Shown here one piece after another: positions 10,636-20,307 of a DNA stretch of 64,000 nt. Numbering within the stretch: position 1 is the first letter of the stretch; each line of letters opens with the position of its first letter. This stretch comes from Arthrobacter sp. D5-1 (GTDB lineage: Bacteria; Actinomycetota; Actinomycetes; Actinomycetales; Micrococcaceae), in contig NZ_CP014571.1 in NCBI RefSeq assembly GCF_017357425.1, positions 2,976,001-3,040,000 of the forward strand, read 5' to 3'. Position numbers and translations under genes: made by a program. The notes under the pieces were generated by a model. The model saw only the letters and a program-made list of their open reading frames with translations. It searched no databases and was not told the DNA's origin.

Positions 10636-11610
10636 TTACCGGCGGTGCACTTCCACTCTAGCACCTTGAACGTCCACAGCCAGTGTCAAAACACGCCAGC
10701 CAATGTCTGGTGTGTTGGACGCCGTGTAGGACTCAATGAAATCCGCAACAGTGGAGGCTTCACGTTCCCCGTTGGCCAGCACCATCACAGTGGGGCCCGC
10801 ACCGGAAACAACGGCCGCGTGGCCTGCGGCCCGAAGCGCCGCGATGAGGTCGGCGCTGGGAAGCATAGCCTGTGCACGGTAGCTCTGGTGGAGGTAGTCC
10901 TCGGTAGCAGGCAACAGGAAGGCCGGCTGCGCCGTGAGGGCGTGGATCAGCAGGGCGGCGCGTCCGGAATTCATGGCCGCCGCATGATGGCCCACGGAGG
11001 CAGGGAGCAAACCGCGTGCCGTCTCCGTGGACAACTCAAAGTCGGGGACGGCGACTACCGGAATGACTGAAGGCGCAACGTCTGCCCTGGTACTGCTGTA
11101 CTGCTCGCTGTCCTGCCAGGACAGCGCCAGTCCGCCGAAAATGGCCGGTGCGACGTTGTCCGGGTGGCCCTCCATCTCGCTGGTCAGCTGCAAGATCCAA
11201 TCGCGATCCTTCCGCGATTCCTCCGGTACCAAGGCATTGGCTGCGGTCACCGCCGCCACCACGGCAGAAGCTGAGGATCCGAGGCCACGTCCGTGCGGAT
11301 TGACGTTGTCCGCAGTGATTTTCAGTCCGGAGTGCTGGTAGCCAAGGCGATCCAGCGCCAGATCAATGGCGCGCACCACGAGGTGGCTGGAATCCCGGGG
11401 AAGGGTTTCGGCCCCTTCACCGGAGAGCTCAAACTCGAGCTCTCCGGTGCTGAGGGTTTCCACCGTCAAGGTGTCGTAAATCGACAAGGCCAAGCCGAGG
11501 CTGTCGTAGCCGGGGCCCAGGTTGGCGCTTGTACCGGGGACCTTGACGGTCAGCCGCTGGCCTGCCGCGACGAGCGCACGATCAGTCGCGGTGGGCTGCG
11601 TTGATTCCAC
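10636..11610 (-). CDS. thrB: Homoserine kinase
   Basis: ThrB phosphorylates homoserine with ATP, the step before threonine synthase. The 324-residue product is a GHMP kinase: VKVPGTSANLGPGYDSLGLA near the N-terminus, the phosphate-binding GRGLGSSASAVVAA near residue 105, and a C-terminal GAGPTVMVLA motif. GTG at 11610 begins two bases after the thrC stop codon, so the genes are coupled. Together with hom and thrC it completes threonine synthesis from aspartate semialdehyde. Confidence 0.96.
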   Translation of the reverse strand: MESTQPTATDRALVAAGQRLTVKVPGTSANLGPGYDSLGLALSIYDTLTVETLSTGELEFELSGEGAETLPRDSSHLVVRAIDLALDRLGYQHSGLKITADNVNPHGRGLGSSASAVVAAVTAANALVPEESRKDRDWILQLTSEMEGHPDNVAPAIFGGLALSWQDSEQYSSTRADVAPSVIPVVAVPDFELSTETARGLLPASVGHHAAAMNSGRAALLIHALTAQPAFLLPATEDYLHQSYRAQAMLPSADLIAALRAAGHAAVVSGAGPTVMVLANGEREASTVADFIESYTASNTPDIGWRVLTLAVDVQGARVEVHRR

Positions 11611-11612
11611 TC

Positions 11613-12716
11613 TTACTTTTCTTCCAGTCCCAGTTCTGCGGCAACGGTGACGACATCGTTCGGCACCTTGACGGGTTGAACATCGCTGCCATCGTCAGTG
11701 CGGAGGGCCCACTGCGGGTCCTTGAGTCCGTGACCGGTAACCGTGATGACGATGGTCTTCCCGGAGGGAACCTCGCCTGCAGCGTGCTTCTTGATGAGGC
11801 CTGCGACGCCGGCAGCGGAGCCGGGTTCCACGAAGACGCCCTCCTTGGCGGACAGCCAGCGGTGGGCAGCCAGGATCTCATCATCCGTAACGGCCTCAAT
11901 CAGGCCACCGGATTCGTCGCGGGCGGCAACAGCGGTGTCCCAGGACGCCGGGTTGCCGATGCGGATGGCAGTCGCGATGGTGTCCGGCTCAGTGATCGGG
12001 TGTCCGGCAACAAATGGCGCCGCCCCTGCAGCCTGGAAGCCCCACATGATGGGCGTCTTGGTGGCGACAGCCGCCAAGGTCCCGTTGGCGGTCTCGAAGG
12101 GCGCGGAATATTCCTTGTAGCCCTTCCAGTAGGCGCTGATGTTGCCGGCATTACCGACAGGCAGAACATGGATGTCAGGAGCATCGCCGAGTGAGTCGAC
12201 GATTTCGAAGGCACCGGTCTTCTGGCCCTGGATACGGGCGGGGTTGACGGAGTTCACCAGGAACACCGGGTAGGACTCACCCAGTTTGCGGGCAATGTCC
12301 AGGCAGTTGTCGAAGTTGCCGTCAACCTGCAGCAAGGTGGCGCCGTGCGCGATCGCCTGGCTCAATTTGCCCATGGAGATCTTGCCTTCGGGAACCAAAA
12401 CGGCACACTTCAGCCCGGCCGCAGTGGCGTAGGCAGCTGCCGAGGCAGAGGTGTTACCGGTGGACGCACAGACCACTGCCTTGGCCCCGGCTTCAACTGC
12501 TGCCGTCATGGCCATGGTCATGCCACGGTCCTTGAAGGAACCCGTGGGGTTCATGCCTTCAACCTTCAGGTACACCTCTGAACCGGTGAGCTCGGAGAGC
12601 TGCCGTGCATGGACCAGGGGCGTGCCGCCCTCGCCGAGGGTAATGACCTTGGTGGCTTCCGTTACGGGCAAACGATCAGCGTATTCGCGGATTACTCCGC
12701 GCCATTGGTGAGCCAC
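11613..12716 (-). CDS. thrC: Threonine synthase
   Basis: This PLP enzyme converts O-phosphohomoserine to threonine and phosphate. The 367-residue product has the PLP-lysine motif [15 protein letters not shown] near residue 59, the [15 protein letters not shown] loop, and PVGNAGN for phosphate binding. GTG at 12716 follows the hom stop directly. It is the shorter actinobacterial/Bacillus-type enzyme. It is part of the lysA-hom-thrC-thrB run. Confidence 0.96.
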   Translation of the reverse strand: MAHQWRGVIREYADRLPVTEATKVITLGEGGTPLVHARQLSELTGSEVYLKVEGMNPTGSFKDRGMTMAMTAAVEAGAKAVVCASTGNTSASAAAYATAAGLKCAVLVPEGKISMGKLSQAIAHGATLLQVDGNFDNCLDIARKLGESYPVFLVNSVNPARIQGQKTGAFEIVDSLGDAPDIHVLPVGNAGNISAYWKGYKEYSAPFETANGTLAAVATKTPIMWGFQAAGAAPFVAGHPITEPDTIATAIRIGNPASWDTAVAARDESGGLIEAVTDDEILAAHRWLSAKEGVFVEPGSAAGVAGLIKKHAAGEVPSGKTIVITVTGHGLKDPQWALRTDDGSDVQPVKVPNDVVTVAAELGLEEK

Positions 12717-14033
12717 TTAGACCCCTTCTACCCGCAGTACGGATGTCACAGAATTGATGACGTCCAGGCCCTTGACGGCCTCGACGGTTGCTGCGAGTGC
12801 AGCTTCGGATGCACGGTGCGTCACGATCTTCAGCTCAGCCGATTCAACGTTCGACTCTGCGTCGCGGTGGATCGTCTGCCGCATGATCTCGATGGAGACA
12901 CCGTTTTCCGCAAAGATGTGCGCAATCCGCGCCAATACGCCGGCTTGGTCAGCTACGTCCAATCCGATGTAGTAGCTGGTGTTGGATGCGTCGATGGCCA
13001 GCGCCGGGACGTGCCCCGTGGTGGTTTCCGTGCGGCCCGGGCCACCAAGGACCAGGCGCCGCGCTGCGGAGACGAGGTCACCAAGTACGGCAGAGGCGGT
13101 AGGAGTTCCGCCTGCACCCTGCCCGTAGAACATCAGTTCGCCGGCGTTCTCCGCCTCGATGAAGACTGCGTTGAAGGCGCCGCGGACGGCGGCCAGCGGG
13201 TGTTCCCGCGGCAGCAGTGTGGGGTGGACCCGCACTGAGATGCCGCCGCCGTTTTCTGCTGAGTCGATCTTCTCGGCAATCGCCAAGAGCTTGATGACGA
13301 ATCCGGCTTCCTTGGCAGAGGCGATGTCCGCCGCGCTGACCTTGGTGATGCCTTCGCAGTAGACATCGTCCAGGGAAAAGCGTGTGTGGAAGGACAGGGA
13401 GGCCAGAATGGCTGCCTTCGCCGCGGCGTCGTGTCCTTCGATGTCGGCAGTGGGATCCGCTTCGGCGTATCCGAGCCGCTGGGCTTCGGCCAGTGCGTCA
13501 GAGAACTGGGCACCGGTGGTGTCCATCTGGTCAAGGATGAAGTTGGTGGTGCCGTTGACGATGCCCAGGACCCTGGTGATGCGATCGCCGGACAGGCTGT
13601 CGCGGATGGGGCGCAGGATGGGGATGGCACCTGCTACCGCGGCTTCGTAAGACAACTGGACACCGGCTTTGTCAGCCTCTTCGTACAGGGTGGGGCCGTC
13701 CTGCGCGAGCAGGGCCTTGTTGCCGGTGACAACACATGCGCCGTTCTGGATGGCCGTAAGGATCAACGAACGTGCTGGCTCAATGCCTCCCATGAGTTCG
13801 ATGACCAGGTCTGCATCCTTGACCAGGGTGTCGGCATCCGTGGTGAAAAGTTCACGCGGCAGTTCGACGTCACGCGGGGCATCGATGGTGCGTACGGCGA
13901 TGCCCGAAAGTTCGAGGCGGGCGCCGCTGCGGGCGGCCAGGGCGTCGGCGTCGTCAATCAGAATCCGCGCGACCTGGGCCCCAACGTTGCCACAGCCCAG
14001 CAGGGCCACCTTCAAGGTTCGCACTTCAGACAT
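12717..14033 (-). CDS. hom: Homoserine dehydrogenase with ACT domain
   Basis: Hom reduces aspartate semialdehyde to homoserine, the branch point to threonine and methionine. The 438-residue product has an N-terminal Rossmann motif (LLGCGNVGAQVARIL), the substrate and catalytic region with VTGNKALLAQ and GIVNGTTNFIL, and a C-terminal ACT domain from about residue 355 that typically mediates threonine feedback inhibition. It is monofunctional, without an aspartokinase domain. Its start overlaps the end of lysA by eight bases. Confidence 0.96.
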   Translation of the reverse strand: MSEVRTLKVALLGCGNVGAQVARILIDDADALAARSGARLELSGIAVRTIDAPRDVELPRELFTTDADTLVKDADLVIELMGGIEPARSLILTAIQNGACVVTGNKALLAQDGPTLYEEADKAGVQLSYEAAVAGAIPILRPIRDSLSGDRITRVLGIVNGTTNFILDQMDTTGAQFSDALAEAQRLGYAEADPTADIEGHDAAAKAAILASLSFHTRFSLDDVYCEGITKVSAADIASAKEAGFVIKLLAIAEKIDSAENGGGISVRVHPTLLPREHPLAAVRGAFNAVFIEAENAGELMFYGQGAGGTPTASAVLGDLVSAARRLVLGGPGRTETTTGHVPALAIDASNTSYYIGLDVADQAGVLARIAHIFAENGVSIEIMRQTIHRDAESNVESAELKIVTHRASEAALAATVEAVKGLDVINSVTSVLRVEGV

Positions 14034-15498
14034 TCGCCACTCCCATGTCGCGGTTCAAGAGATCTTCTTCGGTTTCCCCGCGGACAATCAGCCGGACAGC
14101 TCCGTCGCGTACAGCGACAACGCCAGGCCTTGCCAGGTAGTTGTAGTTGCTGGAGAGGGCCCAGCAGTAGGCGCCGGTACCCGGTACTGCGAGCAAATCA
14201 CCGGCTGCCACATCCGCGGGCAGATATACATCTCTAACAACTATGTCGCCGCTCTCGCAATGTTTGCCCACTACGCGGGACAGCTGGGGAGCCGCAGAGG
14301 AGTCACGGGAAGCCAGAATCGCCGAATAATCCGCGTCGTACAGCACCGGACGGGCGTTATCGCTCATGCCGCCGTCCACTGACACATAACGGCGTGGATA
14401 CGTAACGTTCTTTTGACCGTCCTCACCATCAGGGGCGTCAACCCGCACGGTTTTGAGGGTGCCTACTTCATAAAGCGTGAACGTGGTGCTGCCTACGATC
14501 GCCCGTCCGGGTTCGATGGAGATGCGCGGCGGCGTGATGTCCAACCTGGCGCATGTGGAACGCACGACGGCGGCCATCGCCTCCGCGATCTCGGCCGGTG
14601 GGCGGGGTGTGTCCACCGGGGTGTACGCGATGCCATAGCCACCCCCGAGGTCCAGTTCCGGCAGGACAATGGAGTACTTGGTCTGCATGGCCGCGAGGAA
14701 ACCCAGGAGCTTCTCCGCAGCGACGGCAAAACCATCCGGCTCAAAGATCTGCGAGCCGATGTGGCAGTGCAGGCCGAGCAGTTCGACGCTTGAGTAGGAG
14801 GTGGCTGCTGCCACAGCTTCCTCGGCTGCCGAAAGACCAGCTTCCTCGGTGGAGTCTTCCGCCATGGAGAGGCCAAATTTCTGGTCCTCGTGTGCGGTGG
14901 CGATGAACTCGTGGGTATGCGCGTGCACACCAGGTGTCAGGCGCAGCATGACCTTGGCAACCTCGGCGCGGCCGGAAGCTATTTTGGCAACCCGCTCGAG
15001 TTCATCGAGGCTGTCCACCACGATCCTGCCCAGCTTCATGTCCAGGGCGCGGTTGATCTCCGCGTCCGACTTGTTGTTGCCATGCAACCCCAGATTGGAG
15101 CCGTCAATTCCCGCACGTGCAGCGACAGCTAGTTCGCCGCCGGAACAGGTATCCAGGCGCAGGCCCTCTTCCGCTACCCAGCTTGCCACGGCGGTGCACA
15201 GGAAGGACTTCCCTGCGTAGTAGACGTCCACTCCCCCGCAAATATCGGCGAAGGCGGCGTCGAAGGCATCCTTGAATGCCCTTGCACGGGAGCGGAAGTC
15301 CGATTCGCTCATGACAAACAGTGGAGTTCCGAACTGTTCCTTGAGCTCACTGACGGAAAAACCGTCAACTGTGACCTCACCGGCGTCGTTCTTTCCAACT
15401 CCGGCCGCCCACAGGGGTTCCTGCAGTGCGTTGAGGTCCTCAGGTACTGCCAACCATTCGGGAGCGAGCGGAGAAGCGTGATCAGCTGCTGTGTTCAT
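14026..15498 (-). CDS. lysA: Diaminopimelate decarboxylase
   Basis: LysA decarboxylates meso-diaminopimelate to lysine, a PLP reaction. The 490-residue protein has the PLP lysine in VYYAGKSFLC, the HGNNKSDAEI and LHCHIGSQI motifs of the barrel, EPGRAIVG, and the C-terminal CESGD with the catalytic cysteine. I start it at ATG 15498, five bases inside the end of argS spacing (the argS stop is at 15503). The frame is open to 15573, but that part overlaps argS and has no homology. The pairing argS-lysA is conserved in actinobacteria. Confidence 0.96.
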   Translation of the reverse strand: MNTAADHASPLAPEWLAVPEDLNALQEPLWAAGVGKNDAGEVTVDGFSVSELKEQFGTPLFVMSESDFRSRARAFKDAFDAAFADICGGVDVYYAGKSFLCTAVASWVAEEGLRLDTCSGGELAVAARAGIDGSNLGLHGNNKSDAEINRALDMKLGRIVVDSLDELERVAKIASGRAEVAKVMLRLTPGVHAHTHEFIATAHEDQKFGLSMAEDSTEEAGLSAAEEAVAAATSYSSVELLGLHCHIGSQIFEPDGFAVAAEKLLGFLAAMQTKYSIVLPELDLGGGYGIAYTPVDTPRPPAEIAEAMAAVVRSTCARLDITPPRISIEPGRAIVGSTTFTLYEVGTLKTVRVDAPDGEDGQKNVTYPRRYVSVDGGMSDNARPVLYDADYSAILASRDSSAAPQLSRVVGKHCESGDIVVRDVYLPADVAAGDLLAVPGTGAYCWALSSNYNYLARPGVVAVRDGAVRLIVRGETEEDLLNRDMGVANV

Positions 15499-15502
15499 TG
15501 CC

Positions 15503-17167
15503 CTACATCCGTTCCGGCGCCGAAACGCCCAGCAGTTCGAGTCCGTTGGCAAGTACCTGGCTGGTGGCGTCATTGAGCCACAGGCGCGTGCGGTTCACAT
15601 CAAGGACGGGATCGTCACCCTGCGGCGACACCCGGCAGGCGTCATACCAGCGGTGGTAGGCCCCGGCAATGACTTCAAGGTGGCGGGCCACACGGTGCGG
15701 CTCGCGCAGCTCAGCAGCCTTGGCCACGATGGACGGGTAGCTGCCCAGATAGGACAGCAGCTCGTTTTCCGTGGCGTGGTCCAGGAGCGATGCGTCGAAT
15801 GCATCCACTCCATCAACCTGGCGTTCTACACCGGCTTCGGCAGCGTTGCGTGCCGTGCCGCGGGACCGCGCGTGGGCATACTGCACGTAAAATACCGGGT
15901 TCTCGTTGCTGTGCTTCTTCAGCAACTCCGGATCCAGCGTCAGCGGCGAGTCGGCCGGGAAACGGGCCAGGGAGTAGCGCACGGCATCCTTGCCCAGCCA
16001 GGAAATGAGGTCCTTGAGCTCAATGATGTTGCCCGCACGCTTGGACAGCTTTGCGCCGTTTACCGAGACCAGTTGGCCGATGAGAACCTCGATGTTGGCC
16101 TCGGGATCATCGCCCGCGCAGGCCGCAATGGCCTTCAGACGGTTGATGTAGCCGTGATGGTCGGCGCCGAGCAGGTAGATCTTCTCAGTGAAACCACGGT
16201 CCTTCTTGGAAAGGTAGTAGGCAGCGTCCGCGGCGAAGTAGGTCGGTTCGCCATTGGCGCGGATCATCACGCGGTCTTTGTCGTCACCGAAGTCGGTGGT
16301 GCGCAGCCACACGGCACCACCGTCGTCAAAGACGTGGCCCTGCTCGCGAAGGCGGGCAACAGCGGATTCGATCGCACCGGCGTCGTGCAGTTCCTTCTCC
16401 GAGAAGAAGACGTCGAACTCCACGCCGAAGTCCGCCAGGGTCGTTTTGATGTCCGCCATCTGTGCCTCATAGGCAGCCGAACGGATCACAGGGAGGGCGG
16501 CCTCGTCCGTCAGTTCCCGGATGCCGGGGTGGGCCTTCAGGACTTCGTCGCCGAGCTCTCGGATGTATTCACCCGGATAGCCGCCCTCAGGGACGCCGCG
16601 GCCGTGCAGCCGGGCAAGGACAGAGTTGGCGAAGACATTCATCTGCGAGCCGGCGTCGTTGATGTAGTACTCAGCGGTGACGTTTGCACCGGAGGCGCGC
16701 AGGACCCTGGCGATCGCATCGCCCAAGGCTGCCCAACGGGTGTGCCCAATGTGCAACGGTCCTGTGGGGTTCGCGGACACGAATTCCATGTTGACCACGC
16801 GTCCCGCGAGCGCCTGGTTGGTGCCGTAGCTGGATCCGGCCTCAACGATGGCCTTTGCCAAGGCACCGGCGGTGGCGGCGTCCACTGTGATGTTCAGGAA
16901 GCCGGGACCGGCTATTTCCACCCCTGTGACACCGGGGATGCCCTGGAGGTGATTGCTGAGGATCCCGGCAAATTCGCGCGGATTCATCCCGGCCTGCTTG
17001 GAGAGTTGCAGGGCGATGTTGGTGGCCCAGTCTCCATGATCCCGGTTCTTTGGTCGCTCCACTCGCACGGAATCGGGCACGGCAGATTCCGTCAAGGTAA
17101 TTTCGCCGGTAGAGACGGCGTCCTTAAGGCAGGCGGATATGGCAGCAGAGAGTTCTTCGGGAGTCAC
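15503..17167 (-). CDS. argS: Arginyl-tRNA synthetase
   Basis: This class I synthetase charges tRNA-Arg. The 554-residue product has an N-terminal additional domain, the HIGH motif in TGPLHIGHTRW near residue 136, a modified KMSKS loop (GAKLSKRAGN), and a C-terminal DALR anticodon-binding domain. The start is GTG at 17167, preceded by TAGGCT and six bases with no ribosome binding site, which suggests a leaderless mRNA. It is the first gene of the lysine/threonine run. Confidence 0.97.
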   Translation of the reverse strand: MTPEELSAAISACLKDAVSTGEITLTESAVPDSVRVERPKNRDHGDWATNIALQLSKQAGMNPREFAGILSNHLQGIPGVTGVEIAGPGFLNITVDAATAGALAKAIVEAGSSYGTNQALAGRVVNMEFVSANPTGPLHIGHTRWAALGDAIARVLRASGANVTAEYYINDAGSQMNVFANSVLARLHGRGVPEGGYPGEYIRELGDEVLKAHPGIRELTDEAALPVIRSAAYEAQMADIKTTLADFGVEFDVFFSEKELHDAGAIESAVARLREQGHVFDDGGAVWLRTTDFGDDKDRVMIRANGEPTYFAADAAYYLSKKDRGFTEKIYLLGADHHGYINRLKAIAACAGDDPEANIEVLIGQLVSVNGAKLSKRAGNIIELKDLISWLGKDAVRYSLARFPADSPLTLDPELLKKHSNENPVFYVQYAHARSRGTARNAAEAGVERQVDGVDAFDASLLDHATENELLSYLGSYPSIVAKAAELREPHRVARHLEVIAGAYHRWYDACRVSPQGDDPVLDVNRTRLWLNDATSQVLANGLELLGVSAPERM

Positions 17168-17179
17168 GCATCTAGCCTA
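17165..17179 (-). promoter_or_regulatory. Leaderless promoter -10 element of argS
   Basis: TAGGCT on the minus strand (17174-17179) is followed by exactly six bases and the GTG start of argS. A TTCCGC 18 bases upstream could be a weak -35. The same TAGGCT-six-start arrangement occurs at four other genes in this window. Confidence 0.6.
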
Positions 17180-17216
17180 CCGGGGGCCCGCAAAGTCGCG
17201 GAATTGAGGGTCGCTT

Positions 17217-17234
17217 ATGTGGACAATGTGGACA
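17217..17234. repeat. Tandem 9-base direct repeat
   Basis: ATGTGGACA occurs twice back to back between the divergent argS gene and the flavin lipoprotein gene. It could be a regulator site or chance. Confidence 0.5.
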
Positions 17235-17384
17235 CAGCCAACGCACAGGAACGTATATCGGGCGCCACAGACTGAACCATTACGCTGAATTCAACGTTGT
17301 GAAGACGTAGGAGGTGGCCTCGTCCGTCATCCCGCGAGTACCAATCCCATGACCATTTCTTGTCCAGTTGAAACGAGCAGAACC

Positions 17385-17876
17385 ATGACTACGCCACTCC
17401 GCAAGAGCATTTACTCCGGAATTGCCGGCCTTTCACTCATTGGTGCCGTGGCGGGCTGCGCGCCGTCTGCGCAGTCCCCCTCCGCTGAATCCACGCCGGC
17501 TGCCGAGAATGGCGGCCAGGCCAGCACGTCCAGCCCCACCTCTTCCTCTACCGCGTCCGGCTCCACTGCCGCGGGCACCTCGGTATACAAGGACGGAACC
17601 TACAGCGCCGACGGCACGTACACCTCGCCCAATGGCCAGGAGACCGTGGGCGTGGAATTGACGCTTGCCGGTGACCGGGTGTCCGCGGTCAACATCACCA
17701 CGCACCCTTCGAACCCCAACACCAAGAAGTTCCAAGGCGAGTTCGCCAGCGGCATTTCGGCGCAGATTGTTGGCAAGAACATCGACGAACTCAATGTCTC
17801 CAAGGTGGCTGGTTCCTCCTTGACGTCCGGCGGGTTCAACGATGCCGTGAAGCAGATCAAGTCACAGGCCAAGTAG
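17385..17876 (+). CDS. FMN-binding domain lipoprotein
   Basis: This is a probable extracytoplasmic flavin carrier. A basic N-terminus and hydrophobic segment end in a lipobox (GAVAGC, Cys25), then a Ser/Thr/Ala/Pro-rich linker. A compact FMN-binding domain follows (YKDGTYSADGTYTSPNGQETV onward in two pieces), ending with the NqrC/RnfG-like motif VAGSSLTSGGF near the C-terminus. In that family ApbE attaches FMN to a threonine or serine of such a motif. I chose ATG 17385, which gives a clean 163-residue lipoprotein; an ATG 12 codons upstream is possible. It lies five bases before the ApbE gene. Confidence 0.88.
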   Translation: MTTPLRKSIYSGIAGLSLIGAVAGCAPSAQSPSAESTPAAENGGQASTSSPTSSSTASGSTAAGTSVYKDGTYSADGTYTSPNGQETVGVELTLAGDRVSAVNITTHPSNPNTKKFQGEFASGISAQIVGKNIDELNVSKVAGSSLTSGGFNDAVKQIKSQAK

Positions 17877-17880
17877 CACC

Positions 17881-18753
17881 ATGCCGCACGCGGACTGGAG
17901 CTCCTTCAGTTTTGACGGCATCGGGACGCGGTGGGAGATTTCGACGCCGGAGGCGCTGGCACCCGCGGTGCGGCACCAACTGCTGGAAACAGTCGGTGAC
18001 TATGACGCGACGTATTCGCGGTTCAGGCCGGACTCCCTGGTGTCCGGCCTGTCCCGCGAACCCGGCAGGATTACCTTGCCCGGGCATGCCGTAGCCCTCC
18101 ATGAGGTCTACGCCGCCCTGTATCGGCTCAGCGGGGGCGCCATGACCCCCCTCATCGGCAGCAGTCTGGAAAGGCTTGGCTACGATCCGGGTTACACGTT
18201 GGCCCCCTCCGGAGATCCCCTGGCCCCGCCACGCTGGGAAGACGTCCTTGAGTGGACAGATACGGCACTGACCGTCACCGAAGCAGTGGTCCTGGACATT
18301 GGGGCTGCGGGGAAGGGGCAGTTGGTGGACCTGCTGGGCGGGATCCTGCAGTCAACCGGCCATTCTGAATTCCTGGTGGATGGGAGCGGCGACATGCTCC
18401 ATGCGGGCACCCACCCTGTGATGGTCGCCTTGGAACATCCCTATAATCCCGGCCAGGCCATAGGCACTGTTGAGCTCCATAATTCAGCCCTCTGCGCTTC
18501 GGCTTCCAACCGGCGCGCCTGGGGCGATGGCCTGCACCACGTCCTGGACGGGACTACAGGCCGGCCCATCCACACCATGGTGGCTACCTGGACCATGGCT
18601 GCGAGCGCATTGGTGGCGGATGCGTTGGCCACTGCCTTGTTCATGCTTGAACCGGCCCAGTTGCAGGAGGAGTTCGATTTCTCCTGGCTCAGGGTGTCCT
18701 CCAGTGGTGCCGCCACATTTTCGCACCGTTTCGAGGGGAGACTGTTCACATGA
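17881..18753 (+). CDS. apbE: FAD:protein FMN transferase (ApbE family)
   Basis: ApbE moves FMN from FAD to a Thr/Ser in flavin-carrier proteins. The 290-residue product has the family core: YSRFRPDSLVS near the start, LDIGAAGKGQLVD in the middle, FLVDGSGDML, and a C-terminal AASALVADALATALFML that carries the metal-binding Asp. I see no signal peptide, so the N-terminus suggests a cytoplasmic or unusually exported enzyme. Flanking genes encode its likely substrate (an FMN-binding lipoprotein) and a flavin reductase fusion. It overlaps the next gene by four bases. Confidence 0.93.
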   Translation: MPHADWSSFSFDGIGTRWEISTPEALAPAVRHQLLETVGDYDATYSRFRPDSLVSGLSREPGRITLPGHAVALHEVYAALYRLSGGAMTPLIGSSLERLGYDPGYTLAPSGDPLAPPRWEDVLEWTDTALTVTEAVVLDIGAAGKGQLVDLLGGILQSTGHSEFLVDGSGDMLHAGTHPVMVALEHPYNPGQAIGTVELHNSALCASASNRRAWGDGLHHVLDGTTGRPIHTMVATWTMAASALVADALATALFMLEPAQLQEEFDFSWLRVSSSGAATFSHRFEGRLFT

Positions 18754-20252
18754 TTGCCGCTAAGTCCCGCGTAGACACCTGGTTGGGCCGCTTCACGATG
18801 TACCGCTTGATTCTGTGGGTGCTGGGTGCGCTCGTGGCCTACAGCATGCTCCTCAACATTCTGGGCTGGCTGACGTTCGGCCTCCCCGAGATGCTGGTGC
18901 ATCTGGCGCTCTGCCTGACGGTAACGTACGCGTCCAACCGACTGCTGGCGTTGATCTTCCGCCTCCAGCCGCACACGGAGTCCTCCCTGATTACGGGATT
19001 GCTGCTCTATTTCCTGTTCTGGCCCGCCTTCGGAGTCACTGACATGACAGGCGTGGCCCTGGCCTGCGTGGTGGCCAGCGTCTCCAAATATGCGCTGGCC
19101 TTCCGTGGGCGTCACATCTTTAATCCGGCCGCGGCCGGGGCGTTCGTCACTGGCCTGACCGGGTTGAACATCGCCACGTGGTGGGCTGCGACCCCGGCAA
19201 TGCTGTGGCTCCTGGTTCCCGGCGTGCTGGCTGTGCTGTACCGCACGCGAAAGATGTTGATGGCGACGGTCTTCCTGGTGGTGGCTGCCGGCATCATCAC
19301 TGTGGAGCTCCTGAGCCGCAGCATGAGCTTCGGACAGGCACTGTGGCAGTCCTTGGCGCAGAGGCCTCTGCTGTTTTTCGTGGGCTTCATGCTCTCGGAG
19401 CCGCTCACCCTCCCTCCCCGCCGCTGGCAGCAGTTGGCGCTTGCCGGTGTGGTGGGTGTTGTGTTTGCGGTTCCATATAACTTCGGCTTTGTTGCCAACT
19501 CCCCCGAACTCGCTTTGTTGCTGGGCAACCTCCTGGCCTTCTTCCTGGGCCAGCGTGGCGGGGTGGAACTGACGTTCAAAGGTTCGCGTGCCCTGACCCC
19601 GGGCAGCACGGAGTTCAGGTTTGAGCCACAGCGCCCGGTGCGGTTTGCTGCAGGCCAGTACATGGAGCTCAACCTGCCGCACCGGGCTTCCGACGGCAAG
19701 GGCCGCCGGCGGGTCTTCAGTATCACCAGTGCCCCGGGCGCCCCGGAAGTGACCTTTGGAGTTGGCACGGCCGAGCCGCTGTCCACGGCAAAGAAGGCGT
19801 TGCTGGCTTTGAAACCCGGCGACAAACTCTCTGCCACGGCCGTAGGCGGGGACTTTGTTCTACCGCACGACGCCGGCAAACCGGTCCTGCTTATCGCTGC
19901 AGGAATCGGCATTACGCCGTTCCTCTCGCACCTGTCCGCTGACGCCGCGCCCCGCGACACCGTGGTGATGTACCTCGCCAAAGGTCGCGATGAGTTGGCC
20001 GGCGTGGAGCAGCTGGAAGCCTCCGGGGCCAGGGTGATCGCCAGGCTGGCGGACGGTTCCGCTCCCCCGGCGTTCATGGTCGACGCCGGTGCCGCCAGAA
20101 TCGACGCGGAACGCCTTAAGGAGTTGGTCCCCGACATTGCCGATCGCGAAGTTTTCGTTTCCGGCTCACCAGCGAGCGTTGATTCGCTGCGTGCCGCTGC
20201 CCGCACTGCAGGGGCGCGCCGTATCCACGTCGATTCGTTCGCCGGGTACTGA
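18750..20252 (+). CDS. RnfD/NqrB-like membrane domain fused to FAD/NAD(P)H oxidoreductase
   Basis: Residues 1 to about 265 form a multi-helix membrane domain resembling RnfD/NqrB, with SSLITGLLLYF and GRHIFNPAAAGAF. Residues 270-500 form a ferredoxin-NADP reductase-type module: the FAD motif RRVFSITSAP, the NAD-side LLIAAGIGITPFLS, and VFVSGSP near the end. I do not see the SGAT-type covalent FMN site of NqrB. The arrangement suggests electrons from NAD(P)H pass through FAD across the membrane to the flavinylated lipoprotein encoded two genes upstream. The electron acceptor is unknown. Confidence 0.88.
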   Translation: MIAAKSRVDTWLGRFTMYRLILWVLGALVAYSMLLNILGWLTFGLPEMLVHLALCLTVTYASNRLLALIFRLQPHTESSLITGLLLYFLFWPAFGVTDMTGVALACVVASVSKYALAFRGRHIFNPAAAGAFVTGLTGLNIATWWAATPAMLWLLVPGVLAVLYRTRKMLMATVFLVVAAGIITVELLSRSMSFGQALWQSLAQRPLLFFVGFMLSEPLTLPPRRWQQLALAGVVGVVFAVPYNFGFVANSPELALLLGNLLAFFLGQRGGVELTFKGSRALTPGSTEFRFEPQRPVRFAAGQYMELNLPHRASDGKGRRRVFSITSAPGAPEVTFGVGTAEPLSTAKKALLALKPGDKLSATAVGGDFVLPHDAGKPVLLIAAGIGITPFLSHLSADAAPRDTVVMYLAKGRDELAGVEQLEASGARVIARLADGSAPPAFMVDAGAARIDAERLKELVPDIADREVFVSGSPASVDSLRAAARTAGARRIHVDSFAGY

Positions 20253-20307
20253 TGCGAAGGGCCGGTCCGGTGGTCCAGTGCGGGGATTGCCGCCGGTGGG
20301 TCGGGTT

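Noticed and set aside
15491..17275. 594-codon open frame antisense to argS
   Set aside because: It lies wholly over argS, whose motifs are unmistakable, and shows no domain of its own.
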